From positions 1 through 6,034 of the forward strand of contig JAJZAS010000103.1 of assembly GCA_021799325.1 (NCBI GenBank): DNA of 6,034 nt, read 5' to 3'. Below the pieces are notes generated by a model, which was not told the origin of the DNA, ran no database searches, and worked only from the letters and a program-made list of their open reading frames with translations. This document shows positions 1 through 4,891 of the stretch, piece by piece (position 1 is the stretch's first letter; the number at the start of each line of letters is the position of its first letter). The translations under genes were made by a program, and so were the position numbers. Source of the DNA: Bacillota bacterium. GTDB lineage: Bacteria > Bacillota > Bacilli > Alicyclobacillales > SLC66.

Positions 1-49
1 ACCTCATTATAATCAGCTAATCTCAAAAAATGCTGAAGAAAAGTGATCA

Positions 50-79
50 TAAAAAAGCACCCCCATCGTTGGGAGTGCT
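50..79 (-). terminator. Intrinsic terminator of the cold-shock gene
   Basis: Read on the minus strand, AGCACTCCCA (79-70) pairs with TGGGGGTGCT (65-56) around an ACGA loop, followed by a run of T (A51-A56 on the plus strand). The stem has 10 pairs, one a U-G wobble. That pair becomes a C-A mismatch on the plus strand, so the element is asymmetric and best suited to minus-strand transcripts. It lies about 23 nt past the cold-shock stop codon. Confidence 0.85.
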
Positions 80-102
80 GGGATCGCTTTAGGTGTCAGA
101 TC

Positions 103-300
103 TTACAGCTTTGTCACGTTCGCTGCTTGTGGTCCACGTTGCCCTTCAACGATATCGAATTCGACCTGTTGCCCTTCTTCCAGGGTACGATAGCCGTCAC
201 CATTAATTGCGGTGTAATGTACAAAAACATCGTTGCCGCCATCGACACGGATGAAGCCGTATCCTTTTTCACTGTTAAACCATTTTACGGTTCCTTGCAT
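103..300 (-). CDS. csp: Cold-shock protein (CspA/CspB family)
   Basis: This 65-residue protein is a single OB-fold cold-shock domain, the usual full length for Bacillus-type Csp proteins. It binds single-stranded RNA/DNA and acts as an RNA chaperone in the cytoplasm. The sequence shows the N-terminal GTVKWFNSEKG stretch, RNP1 (KGYGFI, residues 12-17) and RNP2 (VFVHY, 25-29), with a Tyr where VFVHF is common. The C-terminal GPQAANV is also typical. The start is ATG at 300, preceded by AGGGGG (plus-strand 309-314) with 8 nt spacing. It is monocistronic, with its own promoter and terminator, and is divergent from the stalk-protein genes. Several csp paralogs usually exist per genome, so a specific cspB/C/D name cannot be given. 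Confidence 0.97.
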   Translation of the reverse strand: MQGTVKWFNSEKGYGFIRVDGGNDVFVHYTAINGDGYRTLEEGQQVEFDIVEGQRGPQAANVTKL

Positions 301-317
301 AAAAAGAGCCCCCTACA

Positions 318-351
318 AAGTACAAAACGTACTTGCATAATTTACTTGCAT
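318..351 (-). promoter_or_regulatory. Structured csp 5' leader: direct repeat and small hairpin
   Basis: On the minus strand the leader carries ATGCAAGTA twice (351-343 and 338-330; 13-nt period). The second copy runs into a perfect hairpin, AAGTAC-GTTTT-GTACTT (334-318), ending 3 nt before the Shine-Dalgarno AGGGGG. A third ATGCAAG occurs at the csp start codon itself (300-294). Csp mRNAs are known for 5' UTR control; the role of this element is inferred from position only. Confidence 0.5.
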
Positions 352-355
352 TTAT

Positions 356-385
356 AGCATATCATCGTGCGCCTTTAGTTGTCAA
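356..385 (-). promoter_or_regulatory. Probable sigma-A promoter of csp
   Basis: On the minus strand a perfect -35 TTGACA (plus 385-380) is followed after 18 nt by TATGCT (361-356). The preceding TGA supplies an extended -10 TG dinucleotide. Predicted transcription start is near 349, giving a leader of about 50 nt. The -10 alone is a modest match; the -35 plus TGn make the call. Confidence 0.7.
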
Positions 386-465
386 ACATTGCTTTTTTGG
401 GATAAGGAAGAAGATGACAAATAGTAACAGGGGGAAATTTGAAGCTATTTTTAATCTTACTGACG

Positions 466-471
466 TATAAT
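466..471 (+). promoter_or_regulatory. Candidate -10 box for the stalk-protein pair
   Basis: A perfect TATAAT lies 55 nt upstream of the first stalk-protein gene. No good -35 is found at 16-18 nt. The nearest TTG-type hexamer, TTGAAG at 439-444, is 21 nt away. A second weaker box, TATAAC, is at 500-505. The intergenic region 301-525 is shared with the divergent csp promoter. An activator or alternative sigma factor may be needed. Confidence 0.4.
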
Positions 472-525
472 ATTTTTATGTTCGTATTAGCAAATAGAGT
501 ATAACAAAGAGGAGCTATCCAACTA

Positions 526-1488
526 ATGAAGCCATTTTACAAATTCATTTCTACCTATGCAACCGGCTTATTGATAGGAGCCACCGTGTTTGGCGGCATT
601 ACCTATGCCAGTACGGGTGTTAAACTGATCGATGCCCACTTTGCCAATATACGCATCAATGTCGATGGCAAAACGATTCCGACTCAGGCGGAGCCTTTTA
701 TTTACAATAATAATGTCTATGTTCCGGTGAGTACCATTAGTCACGGTCTTGGGGCCAGTGTCAAATGGGTAGGTGCCAAGCATCAGGTGGTCATCTCCGA
801 TAAAAATGCACCGCAATTGCAGAAAGGTGTTTTGGAGTATTATGGGACTCCGATTTTCTGGTATCCTCAAACCCATTCTGTTTTGTACCAGAATCAATTG
901 TATATTTCTCCCATTGCACTTGCGACCATGCTAAACAAGCCTTTTTATCTGGATCCCAAAACGGATAACTTCTATATAGGCAGTGGGCCTGATGGCCATA
1001 TGCCATTAGTTGATTTTACGGATGTGAGGGATTATGGGGATTTTGCCAACTATGTCGGGGGCGGCATTGGACCGATGACCGGGTGGTCGGATGGTCCGGC
1101 GAAAATAGCGGGTACCACTTATCCTTCCGCCAATGGACAGAGTATTGTGTGGGCATCTTTGTCGAAAGGGTCTGTCGTTCCTGGCGTTACGTATAATCTG
1201 AATGGTAATTACAGCAATTTGAGCGGACTCTTTGGCGTTGATGACGCATCACAAAATAACACCAAGCTGCAGTTGACCATTACTGGGGATGGCAAAGTCC
1301 TGTATCAGTCTCCTTGGATGGCAAAAGGTCAAAAAGCCACGCCTGTCGTCGTAGATATTGCGAATACGAAGCTGTTAAATGTGTCCTTCTCCGTTCAAAC
1401 TGCGTCAGGTGCGGTCTACACCGAAGGACAAGCACTGCCAAATGGGACTAGCGTGGACGCGGACTTTCTTAACGTAAGTGTACAGTGA
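526..1488 (+). CDS. Exported stalk-domain protein with C-terminal NPCBM-like domain
   Basis: This is a 320-residue protein. Residues 1-28 form a short basic and hydrophobic signal or anchor (hydrophobic about 12-27) ending GGITYA, so it should be exported. Residues about 41-92 match the Cu_amine_oxidN1 'stalk' pattern (VDGK..., AEPFIYNNNVYVPVSTI, VKWV...VVI). Residues about 100-152 look like a second, divergent copy (YQNQLYISPIALATML). Residues about 205-318 resemble the NPCBM/NEW2 beta-sandwich, with YNLNGNYSNLSGLFGVDD, TGDGKVLYQS and a VDI..TKLLNVSF strand. No catalytic motif is visible; a wall- or glycan-binding role is inference. It lacks LPXTG, SLH and lipobox signals. Start ATG at 526 follows AAAGAGGAG (506-514). 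A paralog begins 28 nt downstream, so the two are probably co-transcribed. Confidence 0.85.
   Translation: MKPFYKFISTYATGLLIGATVFGGITYASTGVKLIDAHFANIRINVDGKTIPTQAEPFIYNNNVYVPVSTISHGLGASVKWVGAKHQVVISDKNAPQLQKGVLEYYGTPIFWYPQTHSVLYQNQLYISPIALATMLNKPFYLDPKTDNFYIGSGPDGHMPLVDFTDVRDYGDFANYVGGGIGPMTGWSDGPAKIAGTTYPSANGQSIVWASLSKGSVVPGVTYNLNGNYSNLSGLFGVDDASQNNTKLQLTITGDGKVLYQSPWMAKGQKATPVVVDIANTKLLNVSFSVQTASGAVYTEGQALPNGTSVDADFLNVSVQ
688..731 (+). repeat. Conserved 44-bp block shared with the paralog (copy 1)
   Basis: This block matches 1667-1710 at 40 of 44 positions, including an identical 14-mer (688-701) and an identical 17-mer (715-731). It encodes the AEPFIYN..VYVPVS core of the stalk domain. 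The rest of the two genes looks much more diverged, so this is a local island of nucleotide identity left by duplication, selection or gene conversion. Confidence 0.7.
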
Positions 1489-1516
1489 CGATGAAGAAAA
1501 CGAGGAGATTGTGGGT

Positions 1517-2671
1517 ATGAAAAAAACAATGAGTTTATGGCTAGGAATAGTGACGGGCGCTGTGGTATTTGGTGGAGTCACTTATGCGCAAAGCGGTGTG
1601 AGTAAAATACATGCGTCTTATGACAACATCCAATTGATCGTGAACGGGCAAAAAGTGTCCACAACCGCGGAGCCTTTTATCTACAACAAAAACGTCTATG
1701 TTCCGGTGAGCACGGTGGGGCACGCGCTCGACGCCACCGTCAAATGGATCAATAAACCTGCAGAAGTACAGGTGCTTGGTGCGGACAAGACGTTGAAACC
1801 ATTCAAAGTGTACGTAAACGGGACAGAACTACCTAGTGGCATTACGGATGGGAAAAACATCTATTCGATTCCAGCTACCACTTCCGGATACGAATCGGCG
1901 ACAGGACTCGTGCCAAGCACAGACAGCAGCGGCAACATCAACTTTGAAAATCAAAATCCGCCTGTTATCTCATCGGGTGCACCGATCTTTACCTTAACGC
2001 CACTTAAACTGTATGGAGACTTTAGCAACACCAATCTTTACCCGCAGCAGGATCTAATCGGTTTTTGGACACCCACCGTTTTGGGACAAATTTATCCTGC
2101 TCAATACGCAATCGAGTGGGGAGTGGGAGCAGGTCAAAAATCCGTGGTCCCTGGAATGGATTACACGCTTGGAGGTAACTATCAAACGTTTACCGGACAG
2201 TTTGCCATAGATGACTTGTCGCGGAATTTTGGCGGTGCTGTTCAACTGACCTTTGTCGGCGATGGGAAAACACTTGGCTCGACAGGGTGGGTCCAAAGCG
2301 CATCGCAGCCCACACCGTTCAGCGTCAATGTAACCGGAGTGAACGTACTAGAGATTCAGTATCAGTTAAAACTTGCTAATGGCACGGTCTATAACATGGG
2401 GCAAACCTATCAGGCTCCTACTAAAAATCCGGATGGCACCACAGATCCCATTGTGGTCACAGACTTGATGGAACCGACATTGGTGCAGGCAAGCACTAGT
2501 TCATCTGGATCTTCAAGCGTAAACAACAATAATTCGACAGGAAATTCAAGTTCAACAGCTACAGGGAATGGGACATCTTCTGGAACTGCTTCTGGATCCA
2601 ACTCGGGAAGTAGCACCAACTCGAGCAGTGGAAATAATTCGACATCAGGTAGTAGTGGGACAAGCAATTAA
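1517..2671 (+). CDS. Exported stalk-domain protein with NPCBM-like domain and Ser/Gly/Asn-rich tail
   Basis: This 384-residue protein is a paralog of the gene just upstream. Residues 1-24 form a signal or anchor (MKKTMSLWLG then a hydrophobic run ending GGVTYA). Residues about 38-87 are a Cu_amine_oxidN1-like stalk domain (VNGQKV, AEPFIYNKNVYVPVSTV, VKWI). Residues about 90-170 correspond poorly to the paralog. Residues about 196-300 are NPCBM/NEW2-like (YTLGGNYQTFTGQFAIDD, VGDGKTLGSTGW). The last 60 residues (325-384) are almost only Ser, Gly, Asn, Thr and Ala, a flexible tail with no sorting signal. I chose ATG 1517 because GAGGAG (1502-1507) sits 9 nt upstream. An in-frame GTG at 1478 would overlap the upstream gene and add a charged extension before the signal, so it is unlikely. 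Function unknown; cell-surface or matrix binding is inferred. Confidence 0.85.
   Translation: MKKTMSLWLGIVTGAVVFGGVTYAQSGVSKIHASYDNIQLIVNGQKVSTTAEPFIYNKNVYVPVSTVGHALDATVKWINKPAEVQVLGADKTLKPFKVYVNGTELPSGITDGKNIYSIPATTSGYESATGLVPSTDSSGNINFENQNPPVISSGAPIFTLTPLKLYGDFSNTNLYPQQDLIGFWTPTVLGQIYPAQYAIEWGVGAGQKSVVPGMDYTLGGNYQTFTGQFAIDDLSRNFGGAVQLTFVGDGKTLGSTGWVQSASQPTPFSVNVTGVNVLEIQYQLKLANGTVYNMGQTYQAPTKNPDGTTDPIVVTDLMEPTLVQASTSSSGSSSVNNNNSTGNSSSTATGNGTSSGTASGSNSGSSTNSSSGNNSTSGSSGTSN
1667..1710 (+). repeat. Conserved 44-bp block shared with the paralog (copy 2)
   Basis: Partner of 688-731, with four mismatches over 44 bp and no gaps. It lies in the same reading frame and the same part of the stalk domain. 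Confidence 0.7.
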
Positions 2672-2673
2672 AA

Positions 2674-2711
2674 CCAATTTGTGACTATTCTATTAAAAAA
2701 ATAGTTATTGG
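2674..2711 (+). terminator. Weak AT-rich hairpin after the stalk genes
   Basis: CCAAT (2674-2678) can pair with ATTGG (2707-2711) and ACTATT (2684-2689) with AATAGT (2700-2705), separated by a lopsided internal loop. There is no T-tract after it, so it is a poor intrinsic terminator. It is the only candidate between the stalk genes and the riboswitch promoter; read-through into the riboswitch leader is possible. Confidence 0.2.
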
Positions 2712-2722
2712 GAATTTAGGGG

Positions 2723-2751
2723 TTGTCTCATAGTGTCGAATGCTTTAGAAT
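2723..2751 (+). promoter_or_regulatory. Probable sigma-A promoter of the riboswitch leader
   Basis: TTGTCT (2723-2728) and TAGAAT (2746-2751) are separated by exactly 17 nt, a good housekeeping-type promoter. The expected start near 2758 places the cyclic-di-GMP aptamer about 15-20 nt from the 5' end of the transcript, which is typical and supports both calls. Confidence 0.65.
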
Positions 2752-2772
2752 AATATCCAGAAAGACCTCCCG

Positions 2773-2853
2773 AAAAAGGCAAACTTGTCGAAAGAGAAGG
2801 ACGCAAAGCTACGGGTCTAATGGTGTAACCCACCAATGATCGCCGAGCTGCCG
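2773..2853 (+). promoter_or_regulatory. Cyclic-di-GMP-I (GEMM-I) riboswitch aptamer
   Basis: The sequence carries the GEMM-I hallmarks in order. An A-rich lead is followed by GGCAAAC (2778-2784). Next is a hairpin, CTTGTC (2784-2789) with GAGAAG (2794-2799), closed by the GAAA tetraloop at 2790-2793 with one G-G mismatch. The core GGACGCAAAGC follows (2799-2809). The second arm contains GGTCTAA, a TGGTG/CACCA tip (2821-2825/2831-2835) and the other receptor strand, then CTGCC (2848-2852), whose TGCC closes the three-way junction with GGCA. Aligned by eye to Vibrio Vc2, the base equivalent to ligand-contacting G20 is G2778, and A47 is A2805. G rather than A at position 20 favours cyclic-di-GMP over cyclic GMP-AMP. 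The aptamer is co-oriented with the tagA-LCP operon and separated from it by an intrinsic terminator, so it probably controls that operon by transcription attenuation. Confidence 0.9.
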
Positions 2854-2898
2854 GACGACGGTCATCGAGCGTACGGTGATGGGATGGTATTGAAGTAA

Positions 2899-2977
2899 CC
2901 TCTATCCATGGTGTGGACGAGCAATTCCTAGTCCCCCCTAGGATACCCCCCAAGAGCTCGTTCACTCATGGTCGAGG
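2899..2977 (+). promoter_or_regulatory. Long imperfect hairpin between aptamer and terminator
   Basis: Nested complementary blocks are CCTC (2899-2902) with GAGG (2974-2977), CCATG (2906-2910) with CATGG (2967-2971), GTGGACGAGC (2913-2922) with GCTCGTTCAC (2956-2965; ten pairs, one G-U), and an inner CCTAG (2927-2931) with CTAGG (2938-2942). Two C6 tracts (2933-2938, 2946-2951) lie in the loop region. There is no T-tract, so it is not a terminator. It belongs to the expression platform or is an independent RNA domain; I do not recognise it as a named family. Confidence 0.6.
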
Positions 2978-2995
2978 GTATGTAATGGAACTTAT

Positions 2996-3014
2996 TTATA
3001 TGTTTGACATATAA
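2996..3014 (+). repeat. Perfect palindrome, 8-bp arms with 3-nt spacer
   Basis: TTATATGT and ACATATAA are exact reverse complements around TTG. It sits just upstream of a candidate -35/-10 pair and 37 nt before the terminator. As DNA it is operator-like. As RNA it would be a weak A-U hairpin with a very tight loop, so a protein-binding site seems the likelier use. Confidence 0.45.
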
Positions 3015-3015
3015 T

Positions 3016-3043
3016 TTGCTTTTATGTAGTTCGTCCTTATAAT
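3016..3043 (+). promoter_or_regulatory. Possible internal promoter immediately upstream of the terminator
   Basis: A perfect TATAAT (3038-3043) has TTGCTT (3016-3021) 16 nt upstream. The -35 matches at only three positions and the region is AT-rich, so chance is possible. Transcription would start near 3050, right at the base of the terminator stem. Confidence 0.3.
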
Positions 3044-3050
3044 ATTCGAT

Positions 3051-3077
3051 AAAGCCACCTGAGAGGGTGGCTTTTTT
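3051..3077 (+). terminator. Intrinsic terminator upstream of the tagA-like gene (attenuator)
   Basis: AAAGCCACC (3051-3059) and GGTGGCTTT (3066-3074) form a perfect 9-bp stem with loop TGAGAG, and a six-T tract spans 3072-3077. It lies between the riboswitch and the tagA-like start codon, 62 nt before the GTG. No gene ends nearby, which is the arrangement of a riboswitch-controlled transcription attenuator. Confidence 0.85.
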
Positions 3078-3139
3078 GCTTGGCAACTTCTAAAATTGAT
3101 CCATACAAATGATTCGGCTTAGTTAGGGGGCCCATTTTA

Positions 3140-3886
3140 GTGTCAACTGTAGAAGTATTGGGGGTACCCTTTTCTTCTTCCTCTGAGACGGAGGTACTGA
3201 CGACCTGTAAGGCATTCATGCAGGATACACATCCGCACTTTGTCATCACTGCGGGTCCGGAATTTGTCATGAAGGTGGGAGAAGACAGAAGTCTTCAGGA
3301 AGTGTTGAGTAGCGCTGACGTTATCACGCCAGACGGCATTGGCATTGTGATCGCCTCGCGTTGGTATGGACAACCGATCACAGAGCGCGTCACCGGAGTG
3401 GACTTGGCACAGAAACTCATTGCTTATGCTGCAGAAAATGAAATGAGCGTCTATATGCTTGGCGCCAGTGAGGATTCATTGCAAAAGGCACTATTCACTC
3501 TTCGTGAATCGCACCCAACGTTACATATTGAGGGGCGAAATGGGTATTTTAAGGAGGCGGAAGTGAGCGATGTCATCGCCTCCATTCGGGACGAGGCCCC
3601 ACACCTTCTGCTTGTAGGACTGGGACAACCGGCCCAAGAGAAGTTTATTGCCGCACATTTAGAGGCAATGGGCGTTCCGCTTGCCATCGGCATCGGCGGC
3701 GCGATTGATGTGATTGGCGGTACGGTGAAGCGAGCGCCGGTATTTTTTCAAAAAGCGAAATTAGAGTGGCTCTATCGGTTACTCAAAGAACCAACGCGCA
3801 TGCGCAGGCAGATGGCATTGCCTAGATTTGCACTGGCCGCATGGTCGGAGGCTAAAAGTCAGGTGAGAGGTCGAAGCACAAATTGA
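3140..3886 (+). CDS. tagA: WecG/TagA/CpsF-family glycosyltransferase (GT26)
   Basis: Family members transfer ManNAc from UDP-ManNAc (or a related sugar) to undecaprenyl-PP-GlcNAc at the inner face of the membrane, the second step of wall teichoic acid linkage-unit synthesis. This 248-residue protein is of normal length. It shows VLGVPF (6-11), VITAGPEF with Thr37, the TPDGIG motif with Asp65 (the proposed catalytic Asp in characterised TagA), LLVGLGQPAQEKFI (157-170), GIGGAIDVIGGTVKRAP (184-200), and the C-terminal LEWLYRLLKEPTRMRR appendage (208-223) that contributes arginines and membrane contact. GTG at 3140 is supported by AGGGGG (3125-3130), 9 nt upstream. It is the first gene after the cyclic-di-GMP riboswitch and terminator, and its stop overlaps the LCP start. 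The polymer could be a teichoic acid or another secondary wall glycan; acceptor specificity is not readable. Confidence 0.92.
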   Translation: MSTVEVLGVPFSSSSETEVLTTCKAFMQDTHPHFVITAGPEFVMKVGEDRSLQEVLSSADVITPDGIGIVIASRWYGQPITERVTGVDLAQKLIAYAAENEMSVYMLGASEDSLQKALFTLRESHPTLHIEGRNGYFKEAEVSDVIASIRDEAPHLLLVGLGQPAQEKFIAAHLEAMGVPLAIGIGGAIDVIGGTVKRAPVFFQKAKLEWLYRLLKEPTRMRRQMALPRFALAAWSEAKSQVRGRSTN

Positions 3887-4794
3887 AATCTATTTCCATC
3901 CTCTTTAGCAGTCTTGCTTTAGGCTTAATGATAAGTATGGGTAATCAAATAAGTGATGAGGAGAAGGCGTATGCCTCCTCTTTTGTTTTACATGGGGGTC
4001 CAGAAACATTGCTGCTTGCCGGGCTTGATCGCGATCCACAAAGTCTCAACCGCGATAGGCGCACGGATTTACATACGGACAGTCTGGTGCTGCTTTACAC
4101 TAAAGCAGGTAGCCACACTGTAAACGCACTGCATATTCCGAGGGATACACTCGTATTCGTGCCAAACGAGGGCTACCTAAAAATTAACGCGGTGCGCATG
4201 TTTTACGGAGACGGTGCGCTGAGGCGCGCGGTGCAAAGGCTCACGGGATTGCCGGTGAGTGCGGTGCTTTATGCAGATTTTCCAAGGTTTAAAAAAGCGT
4301 TCCACAAGCTTGGACATGTGGCGTTTTATGTGGATCGTCACATTGATTCGCCGGAGGGGAAAGTCCATTTACAGCCAGGGCTGCACTCCCTGTCTCCCGA
4401 TGAGGCACTAGCAGTGGCGCGCTTTCGGCACGAACCGCTTGGCGATGTGGGGAGAGTACAAAGGCAAGCAAAATTACTTTATGCCGCTATCATTGCAATG
4501 CACCGCTTGCCGTATCCCGTCTATTCCACTGTGTTGCGCACGCTTGATCCGGAGATTGCCCCAAGCGTCATTCTCCAGGCGTATACCATTTTGCATCAGA
4601 TGAATGCATACCATGCCTACATGTTGCCAGGGCGATTTGGAGAAGGACGGGAATTTGGCGATTTTGTGGCAGATGAAAATGGCATGCGCATCGTCAAAAA
4701 AGTGATGGCTGGCTCCTCACCTAAAGCAGGACTTACGTTCAATTGGCGGCACCAACTAGATGTGCGTGATGTGGGAGAAGTGAAGATTTTATAA
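3883..4794 (+). CDS. LytR-CpsA-Psr (LCP) family wall-polymer ligase
   Basis: LCP enzymes (TagT/U/V type) move lipid-linked anionic glycopolymers onto peptidoglycan outside the membrane. This 303-residue protein has an N-terminal hydrophobic segment (about residues 5-20), then the LCP domain from LLLAGLDRD (43-51). Visible motifs are TDSLVLLY (65-72), the HIPRDT motif with Arg87 and Asp88 (84-89), LKIN (99-102), LTGLPV (120-125), a LPG-type 'LQPGLHSLSPDEALAVARFR' block (163-182), and GDVGRVQRQ (187-195). His64 stands where most family members have Arg in the R-[ST]-D motif, and LGH replaces LGG at 143-145. The TTG start at 3883 overlaps the tagA-like stop in TTGA, consistent with translational coupling; GAGAGG lies 12 nt upstream. 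Proximity to tagA supports a joint role in synthesis and attachment of one wall polymer. No clear terminator follows, only a 4-bp GGCA/TGCC hairpin at 4798-4809. Confidence 0.9.
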   Translation: MKSISILFSSLALGLMISMGNQISDEEKAYASSFVLHGGPETLLLAGLDRDPQSLNRDRRTDLHTDSLVLLYTKAGSHTVNALHIPRDTLVFVPNEGYLKINAVRMFYGDGALRRAVQRLTGLPVSAVLYADFPRFKKAFHKLGHVAFYVDRHIDSPEGKVHLQPGLHSLSPDEALAVARFRHEPLGDVGRVQRQAKLLYAAIIAMHRLPYPVYSTVLRTLDPEIAPSVILQAYTILHQMNAYHAYMLPGRFGEGREFGDFVADENGMRIVKKVMAGSSPKAGLTFNWRHQLDVRDVGEVKIL

Positions 4795-4891
4795 AGGCAA
4801 GGCTGCCAAGATGTGACGAAGTATTTTCGCTGATGCTGACAAACCCTAGAGATGCGGGACACCAAACACATTCAAGGGGGAGGCGATGGCG

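Noticed and set aside
313..351. A possible 12-codon upstream ORF in the csp leader, starting at the first ATGCAAGTA
   Set aside because: Its ATG coincides with the predicted transcription start and no Shine-Dalgarno precedes it. The repeat is better described as a leader motif.
1478..1516. GTG start 13 codons upstream for the second stalk protein
   Set aside because: It overlaps the previous gene, would place acidic residues before the signal sequence, and the GAGGAG site fits ATG 1517.
2705..2965. Minus-strand 86-codon open frame across the riboswitch
   Set aside because: It is antisense to the aptamer and the long hairpin, has no family resemblance, and its sequence is explained by the RNA structure.
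2854..2990. A second tandem GEMM aptamer
   Set aside because: No second GGACGCAAAGC core or GNRA-capped arm is present. The region folds as one long hairpin instead.
3051..3077. Resemblance to a T-box (GGGTGG) or TPP riboswitch (CTGAGAG) motif
   Set aside because: Only 6-7 bases match, all inside a simple terminator hairpin. The other conserved elements of either riboswitch are missing.
4869..4875. CATTCAA as a sigma-G -10 box for the SASP gene
   Set aside because: It would start transcription inside the Shine-Dalgarno, and no correctly spaced -35 exists.
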